NCBI GenBank assembly: GCA_030549495.1
Contig: JAUIRK010000894.1
Coordinates: 930,001-994,000, forward strand
Length of the DNA: 64,000 nt
DNA from: Nectonema munidae
Lineage: Eukaryota; Nematomorpha; Nectonematoida; Nectonematidae
Direction: 5' to 3'
Part shown: piece by piece, positions 10,629 to 22,330 of the stretch
How the letters are laid out: each line of letters begins with the position of its first letter
Numbering within the stretch: the stretch's first letter is position 1
The notes under the pieces: model-generated
The model's input: only the letters and a program-made list of their open reading frames with translations
The model's database searches: none
Told to the model about the DNA's origin: nothing
Position numbers and translations under genes: made by a program

Positions 10629-10846
10629 GAAATATTTTTATTAAGAAAAATTTTTCGCAACAAGAGCTCATTATATCAATAAAAAAATTTAATTTAATAA
10701 TTAATAAAATGTGAATGAAAATATTAGGATGAAAGGAGCAAAAATAAAGATGAATGAATCAATGATGAAGAGCTCTTGTTAAGCTCGAAAAATGTTTCTT
10801 AACAATTCTTAAAAATATTTCTGCTCCTTTCATCCTAATATTTTCA
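10629..10846. repeat. two interleaved inverted repeats
   Basis: A perfect 24-base pair of arms (GAAAATATTAGGATGAAAGG... at 10717-10740 and its complement at 10822-10845) is interlocked with an imperfect pair of about 41-50 bases (10629-10669 with 10770-10821, sharing GAGCTCTTGTT). The left arm of one lies in the loop of the other, so the two hairpins overlap in a pseudoknot-like order. Confidence 0.8.
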
Positions 10847-11895
10847 ATTACATTATTATTTTATTTACTAACTAATTATATTTCGATTTGCTAACATTCG
10901 AAATTTGATTTTTTTTCTAAAAAGAATGTTATTGAAAAGTAAAAATTAAAATCTTGTATAAAACTTTGCCTTGAACAAAATTTTTCTATCTGCGCATAAT
11001 CGTAGTTTCTTTTATTGATTCTTGAGACAAAACACTGGTAAAAGCATCCAAAATTTTACAATGAAATTTTTTGAAAAGTACATTTTATATAGCAAGGATA
11101 AATTTCAATGTGTAACTAAATTTTGCGTAAATCTTTTAACTTAACTTTGCCAATATCTTTTAGTAATACATTTTTTCTTTACTAATTTCTTTACTCTCAC
11201 CTTATTTTTTTCTTTTGCTCCTTATAAGAAAATTAGATTATTTAATTTAGCATGCTTGATAGAATATGATGAAACTATCATTAGAAAAATTATTTTGGAA
11301 CCATAAGATTTATTATGATATAGAGGTTTTCTTAGATACTTGACGTAGAATTAATTTAAAATTATATTAAAAAATCCTTCAAAAGTTCACTAAAACGGAG
11401 AACTAATTTCAAATAAAAATTTTGAATTCTTTTTAGTTTTACTGTTATTTTTTAAAAAAACTAATTAATTAAAATTTTATTTTTATTATAATTTTATTAA
11501 CTTTTATTGTTGATTTCATAAAAAATATCTCATTTAAAAGTAGTCCATGATTATGGTAGAGATTTTAGGCTTAAATGTATATTTTTATAGACATTCATCA
11601 GATTGATTTTCTCAGACTACAAGTCCTAAACAAAGTGTCTATCGAATCGAATATAAATTTACATTTAGCCTCACATTTTTGTTGATGGAAATTTTTTTAA
11701 CAGTGCCGAGTAATTTATAGTGCCTATTCAGAAGGCTAAATCATATTCACTTTATGTTTTTGATTTATTTGATGTAGATGTTCATGGTCCAAATTCCAAA
11801 CATTTATGTATATCTGACTAATGACGTCTTTGTATTTTTTAAATTAAGACAAAAAAGGAAAAAATAAGCATTAGTGTAATTAAAAACTTGCTTAC

Positions 11896-11953
11896 CTGAA
11901 ATTTTCTTCCTTTTTTTCTATCTTTATTAATAGAGAAATTTATCTCTGGTGTT
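11896..11953 (-). other. possible 58-base exon on the minus strand
   Basis: Read on the minus strand, a pyrimidine-rich acceptor (TTTTTTTCTAG) is followed by 58 bases that are open in one frame (TPEINFSINKDRKKGRKFQ) and then a consensus donor CAG-GTAAGC. No homology is recognised and no neighbouring exon was found. Short exon look-alikes arise by chance in AT-rich DNA. Confidence 0.2.
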
Positions 11954-12099
11954 CTAGAAAAAAATTAATATATTTAAAACAAAATTCTATGAAAAATTGA
12001 AAAAACTGCGTAAAAGTTAACTGGTTATAAAAACAGTGAATTGAGGTTCAAAAATTAATTATTACTAAAGGGATACACGCTTTAAGATACGCCATATAC

Positions 12100-15000
12100 A
12101 TATAAAGAGGTAGTTCTTTAAACGACTTCCGTGTGATCAAGAAAAAAAATATGCTCATCAAACCTAACTTGCCACCAACGAATCAACAGAACCTACAAGT
12201 TAAAACAATCAACTTTCACTTCAAGTCAACATAAAGGAATTTCCCGAAATATTTTATCTGTATTCTATGCCAATTCTAATCAACTTCTTCCCAAAATGAC
12301 TTAGCTTTCTTTGGTAATAGACAGAACAAATTCTGATTTGACTTTTATTACCGAAGTTCTTCTAAAAAATACAGGTTCATTTCCACCAGTCTGCTCCACC
12401 TATAATAATCTGTGCAGTTTTTCAATGCTCAACAATTTTGATAAAGTAACTAACCATGCTTCTAAAACTAGAGGAATCCTTCTTATTTTAAACCATTTTT
12501 AAAAGTCAAAACTGTATCCCCCTTTGTTCTTTCCTACATTGAATACATTACTTTAGAGATTGAAAATAATGACAAAAACTTTATCGTTTGCTGCATCTAT
12601 AGAAGCACCTCAATCAATATGGCTTGTTCTACTCATGAAATACTTCGTCTCTTTTCAACCCTCATTGACTTGTTTCCTAAATTTATTATAATTTTCATTG
12701 GAGATTTTCTTGGAACTCCAAAGTTCACAACGCTAGAAAGAATTCTTCTGCTATGAAGTTTGTAGAGTACCTAGCTTCAAACAACTTGTTTCAATTAATT
12801 CATGATGCTACTAGATTAGACTATTCTGGAAGAGAAAGTATTTTAGACCTCTTAATTACGAATTTCCTTTCTGATATTTCAAATATTTCTTTTTTCCAGC
12901 ATTGGATGGTAGTGATCATTACTCTATTACGTTCGATTTTTCTTATATTGTCAAAGCTTCATCTTCTATAACCACCAAACTAGATGTTCGCTCGGGAAGA
13001 TACAACAAAATAAGAGAATATCTGTCCAATGTTAATTGGAACCTATATAATGAATACTTTTTTTTGAGTTTTATGATGTTTTCATGAGAGTTATATACGG
13101 AGCTATTGCTGAGTTTATACCTTTAATGAAAAAGAAAACAAAAAATAATCCGTATATGAACAGATCCACTACTTACATATACAAAAGAAAAAAATTCTTC
13201 AAGAAGTATCTGAAGTTTAGAGATCATAAAATGTTGTTACAACTCAAAGAACTATCAAATAAATTAAGAAGAGAAACAAGTGAAGCAAAGCGTTCCTTTG
13301 AATATAACATTTCAAAGAACATAAAAGACAAGCCTAAAAAGTTTTGGAATTATATAAACGTATTGAAAAAAAGAAGCCATAGTTTTGATAAAAATGGAAA
13401 TCGTGTAAAATCCGATAACATAATTTCCAAAACATTCAGTGAGTACTTTTCTTCTGTCTTTACTAACTCTCAAACCCATCCTTCAAAAATATTACCTAAG
13501 TATCATCACTACTCACCGATGGAAGATGTAGTAGTCAGTGAAAAACTTGTATTTCAGAAACTTAGCTCCCTTGGCGGCGACAAATCCTCGTATTGATGAT
13601 TTGCACCCATATATTCTGAAAGAACTTTCTCAAGATTTGGCATTTCCTATAACAAAGTTATTCAACCTATCTTTAAAAGAAGGAGTCATACCCAAAACTT
13701 GGAAATCTGCATTAGTTGTGCCTGTACATAAAAGTTTCGACCCCGAACTTCCTTCAAACTATAGGCCTATTAGTCTTCCGTCCTGTCAAAAGTGCTTGAA
13801 TCTATAGTTGCTGATAACATTCTTTTTTATTTGGAAGAAAAGAATTTGATTAACACTAACCAACATGGTTTTCTGAAAAAGAAATCTACTGTAACACAAT
13901 TATTGGAGTTCCATGATGATGTTACTAATCTCCTTGAAAATAATGACACGGTTGATGTTTTATGACATTTACTCTGGAATTATTAATTGGATTGATAACT
14001 TCTTGATCGATAGAACCCAGTTTGTCACCGTGAATGGCCATATATCAAATTCAAGTTGAGTGACTAGTGTGGTTATCCAAGATAGTGTGATAGGACCACT
14101 ACTTTTCAACATTTACATAAATGATCTGTACATCCAAGTTCGTTCTCGCTTAAAATTGTTTGCTGATGATCTTAAAATGTTTTCTGAATCGACTAACAAA
14201 TCTAAACTACAACTTCAAGCCGACCTTTTTACTTTATACCAATGGTGTCACACTTGGGGTATGGATTTAAACTTTTCTAAATGTTATCATTTAGAAATTG
14301 GTTTAAATAATAGCGTCACTTACTACATAGGTGGTTATAATATTAAGCGTACTTCAAAATTAACGATTTAGAAACTATTATTGATGATGCTCTCAAATTT
14401 AAGACTCAATTTTCAAAAATCATCTCGAAAGCCCACTCTATATTCCATTTAGTTCTTCGATATTTATCTTCCTTTGAATCGAAGATAGCTAAACCTATAT
14501 ATAAAGCATTGATACGACCCATCCTTGAGTACGGTAATGTTATAGCGCAACCTACCTGCATAAAAAATATGAAAGCTTTGGAGAAAGTACAGCAACATAT
14601 AACTAAAAGAATAAAAGGCCTCAAAGAATTGCGCTATAAAGAACGATTGCAGACTCTGTCCTTACCACTTCTATCATAAAGATATAAAAGAAATGACGTG
14701 ATATGAGTATTTAACAACTTAAATAAAAACATTCATATTAATCGTGATATCCTACCCCCATTTTCTTCAAGATTTCAAAGAACTCATCAGTACAAATTTA
14801 TAAAAAGCCGACACAAAAAGTACTTTCGCAAAAACTTCTTTTCTAACAGAATTATCAATGACTGGAACAGCCTTCCCGTGTATGTTCAAATATCTTAAAC
14901 ATCTTCAAGCAACGCCTTGATCACTTCTGGAAAAATAAGGTGTATACTTCTTCCTAGCTTAGTAACTCCATATCCTAGTTTTCTTATATTAATCTTTTTT

Positions 15001-15112
15001 CCATAATTGTCACTTATATTATTCTCAATCAGTTTATGTTATTCTTTTCCTATTGATGCATTACAGGCAAATTTGCCTTTCTATTCGCTTAATAAATTAT
15101 GTTATGTTATAT
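12100..15112 (+). mobile_element. LINE (CR1/Jockey-like), 3.0 kb, decayed
   Basis: Flanked by a 9-bp target duplication, GCCATATAC (12091-12099 and 15113-15121). It ends with an ATGTT-type short repeat tail (AATAAATTATGTTATGTTAT) just before the right duplication, typical of CR1/Jockey-group LINEs. It is shorter than a full-length element, consistent with a 5' truncation that begins within or before the endonuclease domain. No polyA tail. It interrupts no recognised gene. Confidence 0.85.
12540..14960 (+). pseudogene. LINE ORF2 remnant (endonuclease to reverse transcriptase)
   Basis: Pieces in different frames follow the usual order: late endonuclease (about 12540-12900), linker (13084-13596, Lys-rich), RT palm start (13600-13800, with LPSNYRPISLPS), RT catalytic region (14060-14371, with GPLLFNIYINDL and the FADD box at about 14159) and the thumb/C-terminal region (14400-14940, with RPILEYGNV and NDWNSLP). 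Several frameshifts and stops separate them, so this copy cannot make an enzyme. The part between about 13800 and 14060 is short for the family, suggesting a small internal deletion. The FADD box and C-terminal motifs point to the CR1/Jockey group. Confidence 0.85.
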
Positions 15113-15121
15113 GCCATATAC

Positions 15122-16585
15122 TATTAAAAATTTTTAAGCGACAAAGACAATAAATTCGAATAAAAAATTGAAGAAAAATATCAAAATTGTAAAATTTGTG
15201 TATATTGAGAATCTTTGGAAGAATTAAGAAGAGTTAGAGTATAATATATCTTGGAATGTATATCAGGACTTTTTCATTAAAAACATAAAAATATAATATC
15301 ATTTGGAATTTACAGCTAATATTTTGTCAAACGCAGCTTCAAAGACTAATTCCATAACATGGTAGAAACAGTAAAAAAAGAGGAGATTTTTTTTATAGCT
15401 TCTGATCTAAATTATATCACATCAAATAGTTAGCAGTATTTGATGTTGTGTTGTCAAAGTATCGTAATATTATATACCCTCGTAATTTTCATTCTGTCAA
15501 ACAATGCATCAAACAGACGTCTGTGCTTCGCCAGTCCATGAACCTAATTTAGGAACTCTCAGGACCATGGATAAGTATTGGGAAACTTCCTTCCTTTGGC
15601 GGAGAAAAATATATCCTTATGACTCAACGATACTGGGTACATAAGAGATAATGTACAATACCCATGGAATTTAAGTATAAAACGGAGAGGTTGTTTATAA
15701 AAACAATTTTCAAAATATTTTGCTCCTATACATAAAATGGTACAAAATATACTAGCTCTTCAAAATTTTTCCATCCCATTATTACATATAATAGATAATC
15801 ACTAAATAATTTTTAGAAATTAAAATAACGTTTATTCAGAGATATTAATGATGCCTGTTAATTTTTTCAATATGCAATATATATTATACAGCCAAAATAC
15901 GTTAAAATTTTACTCCAAACATATTTTTCCGTTTTTTATTTATAAATACTTCTATTTAAATAATTTATTACTTTCTACACAACATTTTATGAGCCATGAA
16001 ACAACAAATAAGTAAGAAATACATTGACTATAGATAAACTATTATCGACAAAAATGGAAGTTAACTTCCACAGATCCCAAACGTCATTATAAGAGTTCTC
16101 ATGCAAATTTTAAAAGTAAGAATACTGCTTTAAGCAAAAGAAAGAAGAATTGAAACGAGCAAGTTTGGATTGTTAGGCACATTGCAGACAAAAAATAAAG
16201 TTAGGATTTCTGTCTCGAGATTTTAGTAAACCTTTAGGCATTTTCTGCTTCTTGATTCTCGAGAAAACACGCACGAGACTCGAGAAAATTATTTCCATTA
16301 TTTTTTATTCAATCGAAAATAAAAAAAAACTAAAAATTTTAAACATGACTGGAATTTCAAAACCAGGGTTTCTCAAACTTTTTGTTTAAATCTATTTTAG
16401 ATGATTCTAAAAATTTTAAAATCATCCACTATCAAATGAAAAAAGAGAGGAAATCTTTCACTGATTTGAATTCTTCATTCTATTTAAGTTCAATAAACAT
16501 TACTTCAAAATTTTCTCCTAGAGAAAATGGAAACAATTGTTTAATCAAAAATTTATGAATAATAATCAAATCAATGTCAATAGGA
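15122..16585. other. AT-rich region with one less AT-rich patch
   Basis: A patch at about 15490-15670 (AGACGTCTGTGCTTCGCC and neighbours) has more balanced composition, but no frame or repeat structure that I recognise. The rest is AT-rich with no gene. It may contain the 3' non-coding part of the hAT fragment that follows. Confidence 0.4.
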
Positions 16586-16589
16586 TGTA

Positions 16590-17190
16590 TGCATCTGCGT
16601 TTCTAAACCAATTTGTCAAAGTTTGGCTCTGTTTTAAAAAATGCCTAAAGTTCCAATCTGTTTTGGGATTAGATTTTAATGGCAAGTAGCATGGAAAACG
16701 CTTGCTCACACTTATATGCAGTAGCAAACCGAATCAGAACTTTCAGAGCATCTTTGCAGCATCAGCACAAAAGTGTCCCAAATCACAATGAGACATTTCA
16801 AAAAAACTCGTTTGATCCACCAAAATCAAATCAATAATCTGTTCTTGAATTAAGAAGTACTCTAAGGCGAGATTACTATTCGAGATTATAAACGGATTTT
16901 TGATAAATTGATAGTATCTTTTATATATTTGTAGTTTAGGAAAATAAATAGAAATTTCTTGGATAAGATATGCTAGAGAGAGTTTTATGGCCTCAAATAC
17001 ATCTTTATTGATTGAAATCTTATTTTTATCATAAAATATGCTCAAAAATCGAGCTAAATTTTTCTTGTGTAAGAATGCCATAATTTCAGTTTCATCTCAA
17101 AAGCTACACATTTTTTTATGACAATAGAGTCCTGTGATCTCTTTTCCTTGCAGCGCAAGGTTAATGGAATTCATATATGTTCACTAAAAC
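16590..17190 (-). pseudogene. hAT transposase C-terminal fragment (ZBED5/SCAND3-like)
   Basis: On the minus strand the frames give, in order, an NLALQGK-like motif (about 17140), an EMKLKLW motif (about 17095), a 112-residue open stretch (17081-16743) with FIKNPF and EQIIDL landmarks, and then RFATAYKCEQAFSML (about 16725-16680), which matches the hAT C-terminal dimerisation signature (FATTYLCEnxFS). These motifs and their order are known from domesticated or live ZBED5/SCAND3/FAM200-type hAT proteins. At least one frameshift (about 17095), a stop near 16743 and another after ...LLAIKI break it, and the N-terminal catalytic half is missing. It ends abruptly about 40 bases before hAT copy B begins. 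Confidence 0.75.
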
Positions 17191-18239
17191 AAGAATATAT
17201 GAAAACAGACATCAGAAAATTTTGCATGCATATCTGGTTACTCCTATGTCCCTCATGGTGCCCCCATGCATCTTATGCGATATGAGTTTTCGAAAATTTC
17301 TCCAATGAAAGGATCAATAAAGTAAATAATGTTGCGCAAGTTTTTTGTTTTTAAATTGTGCCCCTCCCGCCTGTCAACTTTTTTTCTGGCTATACCACTC
17401 CTTCTGTCTAATTTGCATTTAGAGTTAAATTAAAATAGTTTTCAATCATTACAATTTTATATCAATGAATATTGTTAGACTCACGCTAAGAATTTTTTTC
17501 AAAGTCATTTAATCTTTATCACTACGGTTGTTACATTTTGTAACATTTGAAAACTTTAATTTTTTCAAGTCAAGAAATTTTTTTCAATAGTTATTTAGGA
17601 ATGAATATTTTGACTAGCTATTCAGTTTAAAAGCAAAAATACTTTATTTGCTTAATATTTGAGCAGAGATATTTTTAATAATGTAGGATTGTTAAATTTT
17701 ATAAGTAACACTGTACATAATAAAAACTTTTTTTTTAAGAAAATTTGTTGATTATTATAATAAAAATATAATATCGAAACAAAATGTTTCAGTTGCAAAA
17801 AATGTACTTAATCTATTTATAACAGCTGACAGAATTTTATTTGTGTAGAAAAATATTTAAAAAAAAAAGGAATTATTTTCTTTTTTCGTATACTTTGATT
17901 TGTTAGTTTAAATCATTTTTTAATGATTTTGTGTTTTTAGACTTAAATAATTTTATAAAAGGTGATTAAATTACCATTTTTGTATACTATGATTCTTTAC
18001 AATATGTAAAAAACACAAGTGATACCAAATCACCCTATAAGGGTTAGCTACTTAAACGCTGCTTATAAGAACTTAAAAATAGCAAATAAACTCTCATTCT
18101 TTATGCCTCCTATTATTTTGAAATTATTCTGAGAACAGACGGTTCCATTTTAAAATAGTGAAAATTGCTTTATTCGTTTATTTGTCTCCTTTCTCTCTTA
18201 TGTTAATTATGTAGCAAATTTTTCAATTTTGAGTAAAAT

Positions 18240-18390
18240 GTAAGATGCAGCGGGTGTATTTTCATTGACAAGGCACTGATGTACCGCTTATGTCAAACTA
18301 TAAACAAATTCGTATCGATGAGGAATCGAATCCAGAGGCTTCCGTGCTTAGTTCATCATCTCAACCAACCTGTCATGCCACCCATAGAGT
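18240..18390 (-). mobile_element. tRNA-derived SINE within copy B
   Basis: Same minus-strand SINE as in copy A (GGATTCGATTCC B-box at about 18325-18336). Sharing it shows the SINE was already present in the element before copies A and B diverged. Confidence 0.7.
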
Positions 18391-18400
18391 ATGATGTAGG

Positions 18401-18907
18401 AGTGGTTCCCAACCTTTTTTAGTTTGCGGCACCCTTGGCACCTTTTAAAAATTCCTGGAACCCTTTGAGGAAGAACTTATTTAAAATTTCCATAGTTTTT
18501 TTTAGTATAATTTTTTTATTTCTACATCTGCATTCTGCATTTATGCAACAATACCTTATACAGAGATCATAAAAAATAAAATTTATAATGATCCTGTTAT
18601 CACAGAAAATATAATAATACAAATGTGTAATGTTAAGTTTTAGACGTTTTAAAATAAGAATTATTCTAAAAAAAGAAAAAGTAGAAGCATAAATTTTTCT
18701 GATAATGAAAAATAAAGCTTGAGTAAAAGTTAAAAACAATTATATAAATTTAATAAAAAAAGTATCTAAGCTAAAAGCTAAATTGTTAATTAGACAAAAA
18801 AAGCAGAGAGAATGAAATTAATACAATTTTTACCCTGATTTTGGCGGCACCCTTAAAAAATTTTACGGCACCCTTTAGGGCTGCGGCACCACCGTTGGGA
18901 ATCACTG
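18401..18907. mobile_element. hAT MITE with AGTGGTTCCCAACC ends, 507 bp
   Basis: The ends AGTGGTTCCCAACC and GTTGGGAATCACTG are inverted repeats, followed inward by GCGGCACCC-rich subterminal repeats on both sides. Copy A lacks it, giving the empty site CTGTAGGG; the flanks here read GATGTAGG and CTGTATGG, a decayed 8-bp duplication. The open minus-strand frame inside has no recognisable domain and is taken as chance. It shares terminal sequence with the MITE at 26029. Confidence 0.85.
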
Positions 18908-19437
18908 CTGTATGGGATAGGTCAAATTAGTTTTCAAAAAACTTAAGTCATGCTGTAAAATTTTTTAGTTTTTGTTGAAGCTCTATAACTTTTTCTGATA
19001 GACTTTTTTTCCTTAAAAGTTATACAATTATAACTTCATTTTATACACTTGCCCCTGAATCAATCACATTTTTTCATACAAAAGAAAGAGAGTCTAGTAG
19101 ACTCTTTGCCTTCAGAATACATTCACTCATATAAAACTATCCAAACTTCAGTTATTCCACCCCCCCCCCAACAATTTTGGATTTTTTAAACTAGTGTATA
19201 TTCTGCAAATTTAATTAAAAAATTTTCGCTGAAAGTATAGTATTTAAATTCACCAAATTCGTAAAAAAAATAAAAAGTAGTCTTATAAATTTAGCACTTT
19301 AGGAATGCGCTGAAAACACTCTATTTTAAAGGATTGCTTGAATATTTGGTCTTCCGTGGTATTTCCAGACTAACTAATTTTGAAAATTGCAACAAAAAAA
19401 TTTCGCCCCCAATAATTTAGAGGATGTGCGCCGCTGG

Positions 19438-20725
19438 TGGAGAGGTTCTTAAACTAACAAACGTATTTGGTATACGACCAGATAATAAATTTCAATATTC
19501 GGTGCACCCCTACTCATTTGTAAAAAAATAATCACTAATTACTATTTTATTTAGAGTGAGACTACAATAGGTTGTTTAGAACTACTGGCTTAGAAGGATC
19601 GATGCTCAACAGAGAAAATATATTCCATACGATGTTTTTGCAAAAGAAAAGTGTTAAACCATTTACAAAGACTAGTCGTTGACTTTTTTCACCACATGTT
19701 TATGATAAAATTATGCTTCGAAACTCAATATAACCTCACTAGCAAAACAAATTTGTGTACAAAGAAATTGTAACTAATAATATATTATGTTATTCATCCA
19801 TCGCATATATGGATGAAACACGTGTTTTTTACTTCTTAGATAACATAACTACGTGTTGATTGGACGACATAACTGACTTTATGGTGAACACGAAAAAATC
19901 ATTTCATTGGGATTTTGAATGCTCGCAGTAATTGTACAAAGTATTAAGTGGTGTTGGGCTACATTTTGAACATTAAAAGAGGGATATATAAGAAAGCTAT
20001 GTTGGTTTTGGTTTAGAACATTTGTCATATCTATTTTAGGGGCCTCTAACAAAAAGGAACTATATGCTGAACCAGTATAAGAGGCATAAAAAGGTATAAA
20101 AAAAAAGATTGCTATCACGAAATCATGGCAAAAACAAGCTCAAAAACTAATTGCAGAATCAGAAGATAAAGACTTCCTCGGATTTGATTAAGACTTCAAA
20201 GGTCTTTTTTCCCTCAAACAATTGAGAAAGCTCAAATTTGATTTTTTTTTTAAATGTGGGTATCCAATCCAAGGAAAGAATATCTTTCCATATCTGGACA
20301 GATATAGAGATGACACGATAAGGAATTGAAGACGGATTAGAAAGCAATGATTCAATCACTAGTCATCTACTGACATAATGTGAAGAACCTTGCTTTTCAG
20401 GGTGATTTCGAATAAATAAAATTACTAGGCCTTATCGTTGAAATTAAACTTTGTCCAATCAGAAATATAAAAGAAAATATAATGTCTTATGACACGTATT
20501 AAAACACAAGAAGGTATTTTTTATAAATATGATAACGCATTATTTTTTTAAATATCAACTATTTTTTACAGAAAAATAAAACAAACACCTACTATTTAAA
20601 AAAATCGTAAATAAATTTACAATAAAATCAAATAAATTATAACTTTGAATATTTTTTTAAATCAACCATAAATAAAAATATGATAAAAATCAATAAAAAT
20701 ATTATTTTAAAATTTTAGTTATTTA
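19438..20725. other. unassigned region with two unrecognised minus-strand frames
   Basis: Minus-strand open stretches at 20118-19879 and 20359-20159 (66 residues, containing SVQIWKDILSLDWIPTFKK) show no domain I know. Composition is slightly less AT-rich at 19560-20400 than nearby. It could be transposon remains; I cannot support a host gene. Confidence 0.35.
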
Positions 20726-20727
20726 GC

Positions 20728-20874
20728 TTATAGGGGGCGTGAGTAGGGTTGGTTAAATGCTGGATTCGGTAACTCTTCTTGGTCTTGGGTTCGATCCCGC
20801 ATCAAGCTTGCTTTCCTCATAGTTCGATAAAAGCGGCGCATTGTGCCTTCTCGATGAAAACACCCTATGGTACC
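20728..20874 (+). mobile_element. tRNA-derived SINE, split by the 5.1-kb hAT element
   Basis: The head GGGGGCGTGAGTAGGGTTGG carries an A-box-like stretch; the B box GGTTCGATCC is perfect (about 20787-20796). The tail (AAAGCGGCGCATTGTGCC, GATGAAAACACC) resembles the SINE found in hAT copies A and B. The SINE is cut at ATGGTACC (20867-20874), which is duplicated at 25996-26003; a short continuation may follow there. Its fold is not that of an intact tRNA. Confidence 0.75.
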
Positions 20875-20964
20875 CAGGGCCGGTGCCAAGTGTTGCGGGG
20901 CCCGATTAGAAACTTGATGGTGGGGCCCCCTCCTCTATATAGCAAATTTTATAACGCATATATA

Positions 20965-22165
20965 GTTAGTTAAGTTAGTTAAGTTAAGTTTATTTAATAA
21001 ATTTAAAATTTTACACACACACACTGAGGAAATGTTTAACATTTGAGTAGGCGAATGTGATGGCTTTTATGAAGAAGGTGAAAAAGGAGGTCTCAAGGAC
21101 TCATCGAGATTCCACACTCCATCGAATGAGCCAGGAACAGGAGAAGCGTCAGGAAAATAGGTGTATAAAAGAAAAACAAGAGTAAGAAAGAAAACAAAAG
21201 AAAAGAATATATGTATATATATACAAATATATATGCTATGAGATTTGTATTAATATATATATATATAATAATTATGTGATAAATAAGTTAAGAAATACAT
21301 GTAAAAGTTATATTTAATGTTTTAGTGAACGTTTAAATTTTTTAAAACTGTCAAGATTTAAGGTGCCATGGAAGGAGTTTGAGATAAAAAGTGTTCTTAT
21401 AATTGTTGAACGGAAAATAGAATTATCAATTTTATGAGGAATATGTAGTAGGCAAGAGGATCGGGTATTATAATTGTGTATAGACGAATTTAGAGAAAAG
21501 AAATTTCCAAAAGGGCCGTAATTAAAGAAGGATTTATAGTAAAACTTTAAGTGAGCCAAAACGTTGATATAATTCATATTATATCCTTCAAAAGTTTGAG
21601 AATCAGAAGAATGATTTATAAAAGAAAAAAATTTATTTTGAAAGGATTCTAATTTGTTTAAGAAAGTAAAATTAGAGTTTCCCCATACAATATTGCAATA
21701 GGTTAAATGTGGGAAGATAAAAGAACTATATAAGAGTTTTTTGCACTTAAAGTTCAAAAAATGTTTTAATTTTCTTATTGCTCCATAGAGTTTAGACACC
21801 TTAGATAAAATGCTAGCTATGTGAGGGGACCAAGATAAATTATTTGTAATATTCAAACCAAGATAATTAAAGTAATCAACTTTGTGTAAAATATTACCAT
21901 TTAAAATTATATTAAAATCTATGTTTATATTTCGTTTAGAGAATAACATGTATAGACATTTATTTGTGTTAAGAAATAGGAAGTTATGCTTACACCATTC
22001 TGATATGTTATGTAGGCAAGTGTTAGTAGTAGGGGCAATTAATGAAAGGTCGCTAAAGTTGAGAGAGAGTGCTGCATCATCAGCATAAAGAATCAGAGAA
22101 GTAGGATCTTGTATACAGGAAAAAAAATCATTGATAAATATTAAAAAGAGAAGAGGTCCCAAGAT
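20965..22165 (-). mobile_element. 5'-truncated LINE inside the hAT element
   Basis: The 3' end is on the left, with an AACTTAACTTAACTAACT-type short-repeat tail (complement of 20961-20990), preceded by A/T-rich UTR with TA and CA microsatellites. The 5' end stops abruptly within the RT domain at about 22165, the usual result of incomplete target-primed reverse transcription. No clear target duplication was found because the flanks are TA-rich. Confidence 0.8.
21314..22162 (-). pseudogene. LINE reverse transcriptase C-terminal part, 282 codons open
   Basis: The open frame begins in the RT palm (GPLLFLIFINDF, residues 2-13), contains the catalytic box YADDAAL (about residue 26), a FNYLGLNITNNLSWSPHI motif (residues 98-115) and the C-terminal thumb region with NYNTRSS (about residue 235), and ends with a stop. 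The long uninterrupted frame suggests the insertion is fairly recent. The endonuclease and first half of the RT are missing, so it is not functional. Motifs fit the Jockey/CR1/Rex-like LINE group; the exact clade is not resolved. Confidence 0.85.
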
Positions 22166-22330
22166 TGAACCATTTCAGTCAGTTGATATATATATACAAC
22201 ATCATACATACATATAATCCTACAAAAGATAAATAGATAACCATTAAATGAATGGTGTAATAAAATTTTAAAAGCAAAATGAATAGATTTATTGTTTTAC
22301 TTTTGATAAAAGGAAAGACAATATACTCTT

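Larger units (their letters stand above)
10563..12090. other. AT-rich non-coding region
   Basis: Apart from the interleaved palindromes at 10629-10846 and one possible minus-strand exon at 11896-11953, I see no gene or repeat here. Confidence 0.5.
17239..19437. mobile_element. hAT element copy B, 5'-truncated
   Basis: From 17239 (inside the nested MITE) to the right terminus GGATGTGCGCCGCTG (19423-19437), this is collinear with copy A 3252-5933, with scattered substitutions. It lacks copy A's left end and first ~560 bases. It lacks the insertions copy A has at 3934-4221 and 5093-5690, but has its own insertion at 18401-18907. No transposase frame. Confidence 0.85.

Noticed and set aside
18419-18739. 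106-codon minus-strand frame
   Set aside because: It lies wholly inside a MITE with clear inverted ends and lacks any domain.
20787-20796. Perfect B box suggesting a tRNA gene
   Set aside because: The flanking arms do not form a tRNA cloverleaf, and the downstream tail is that of a SINE.
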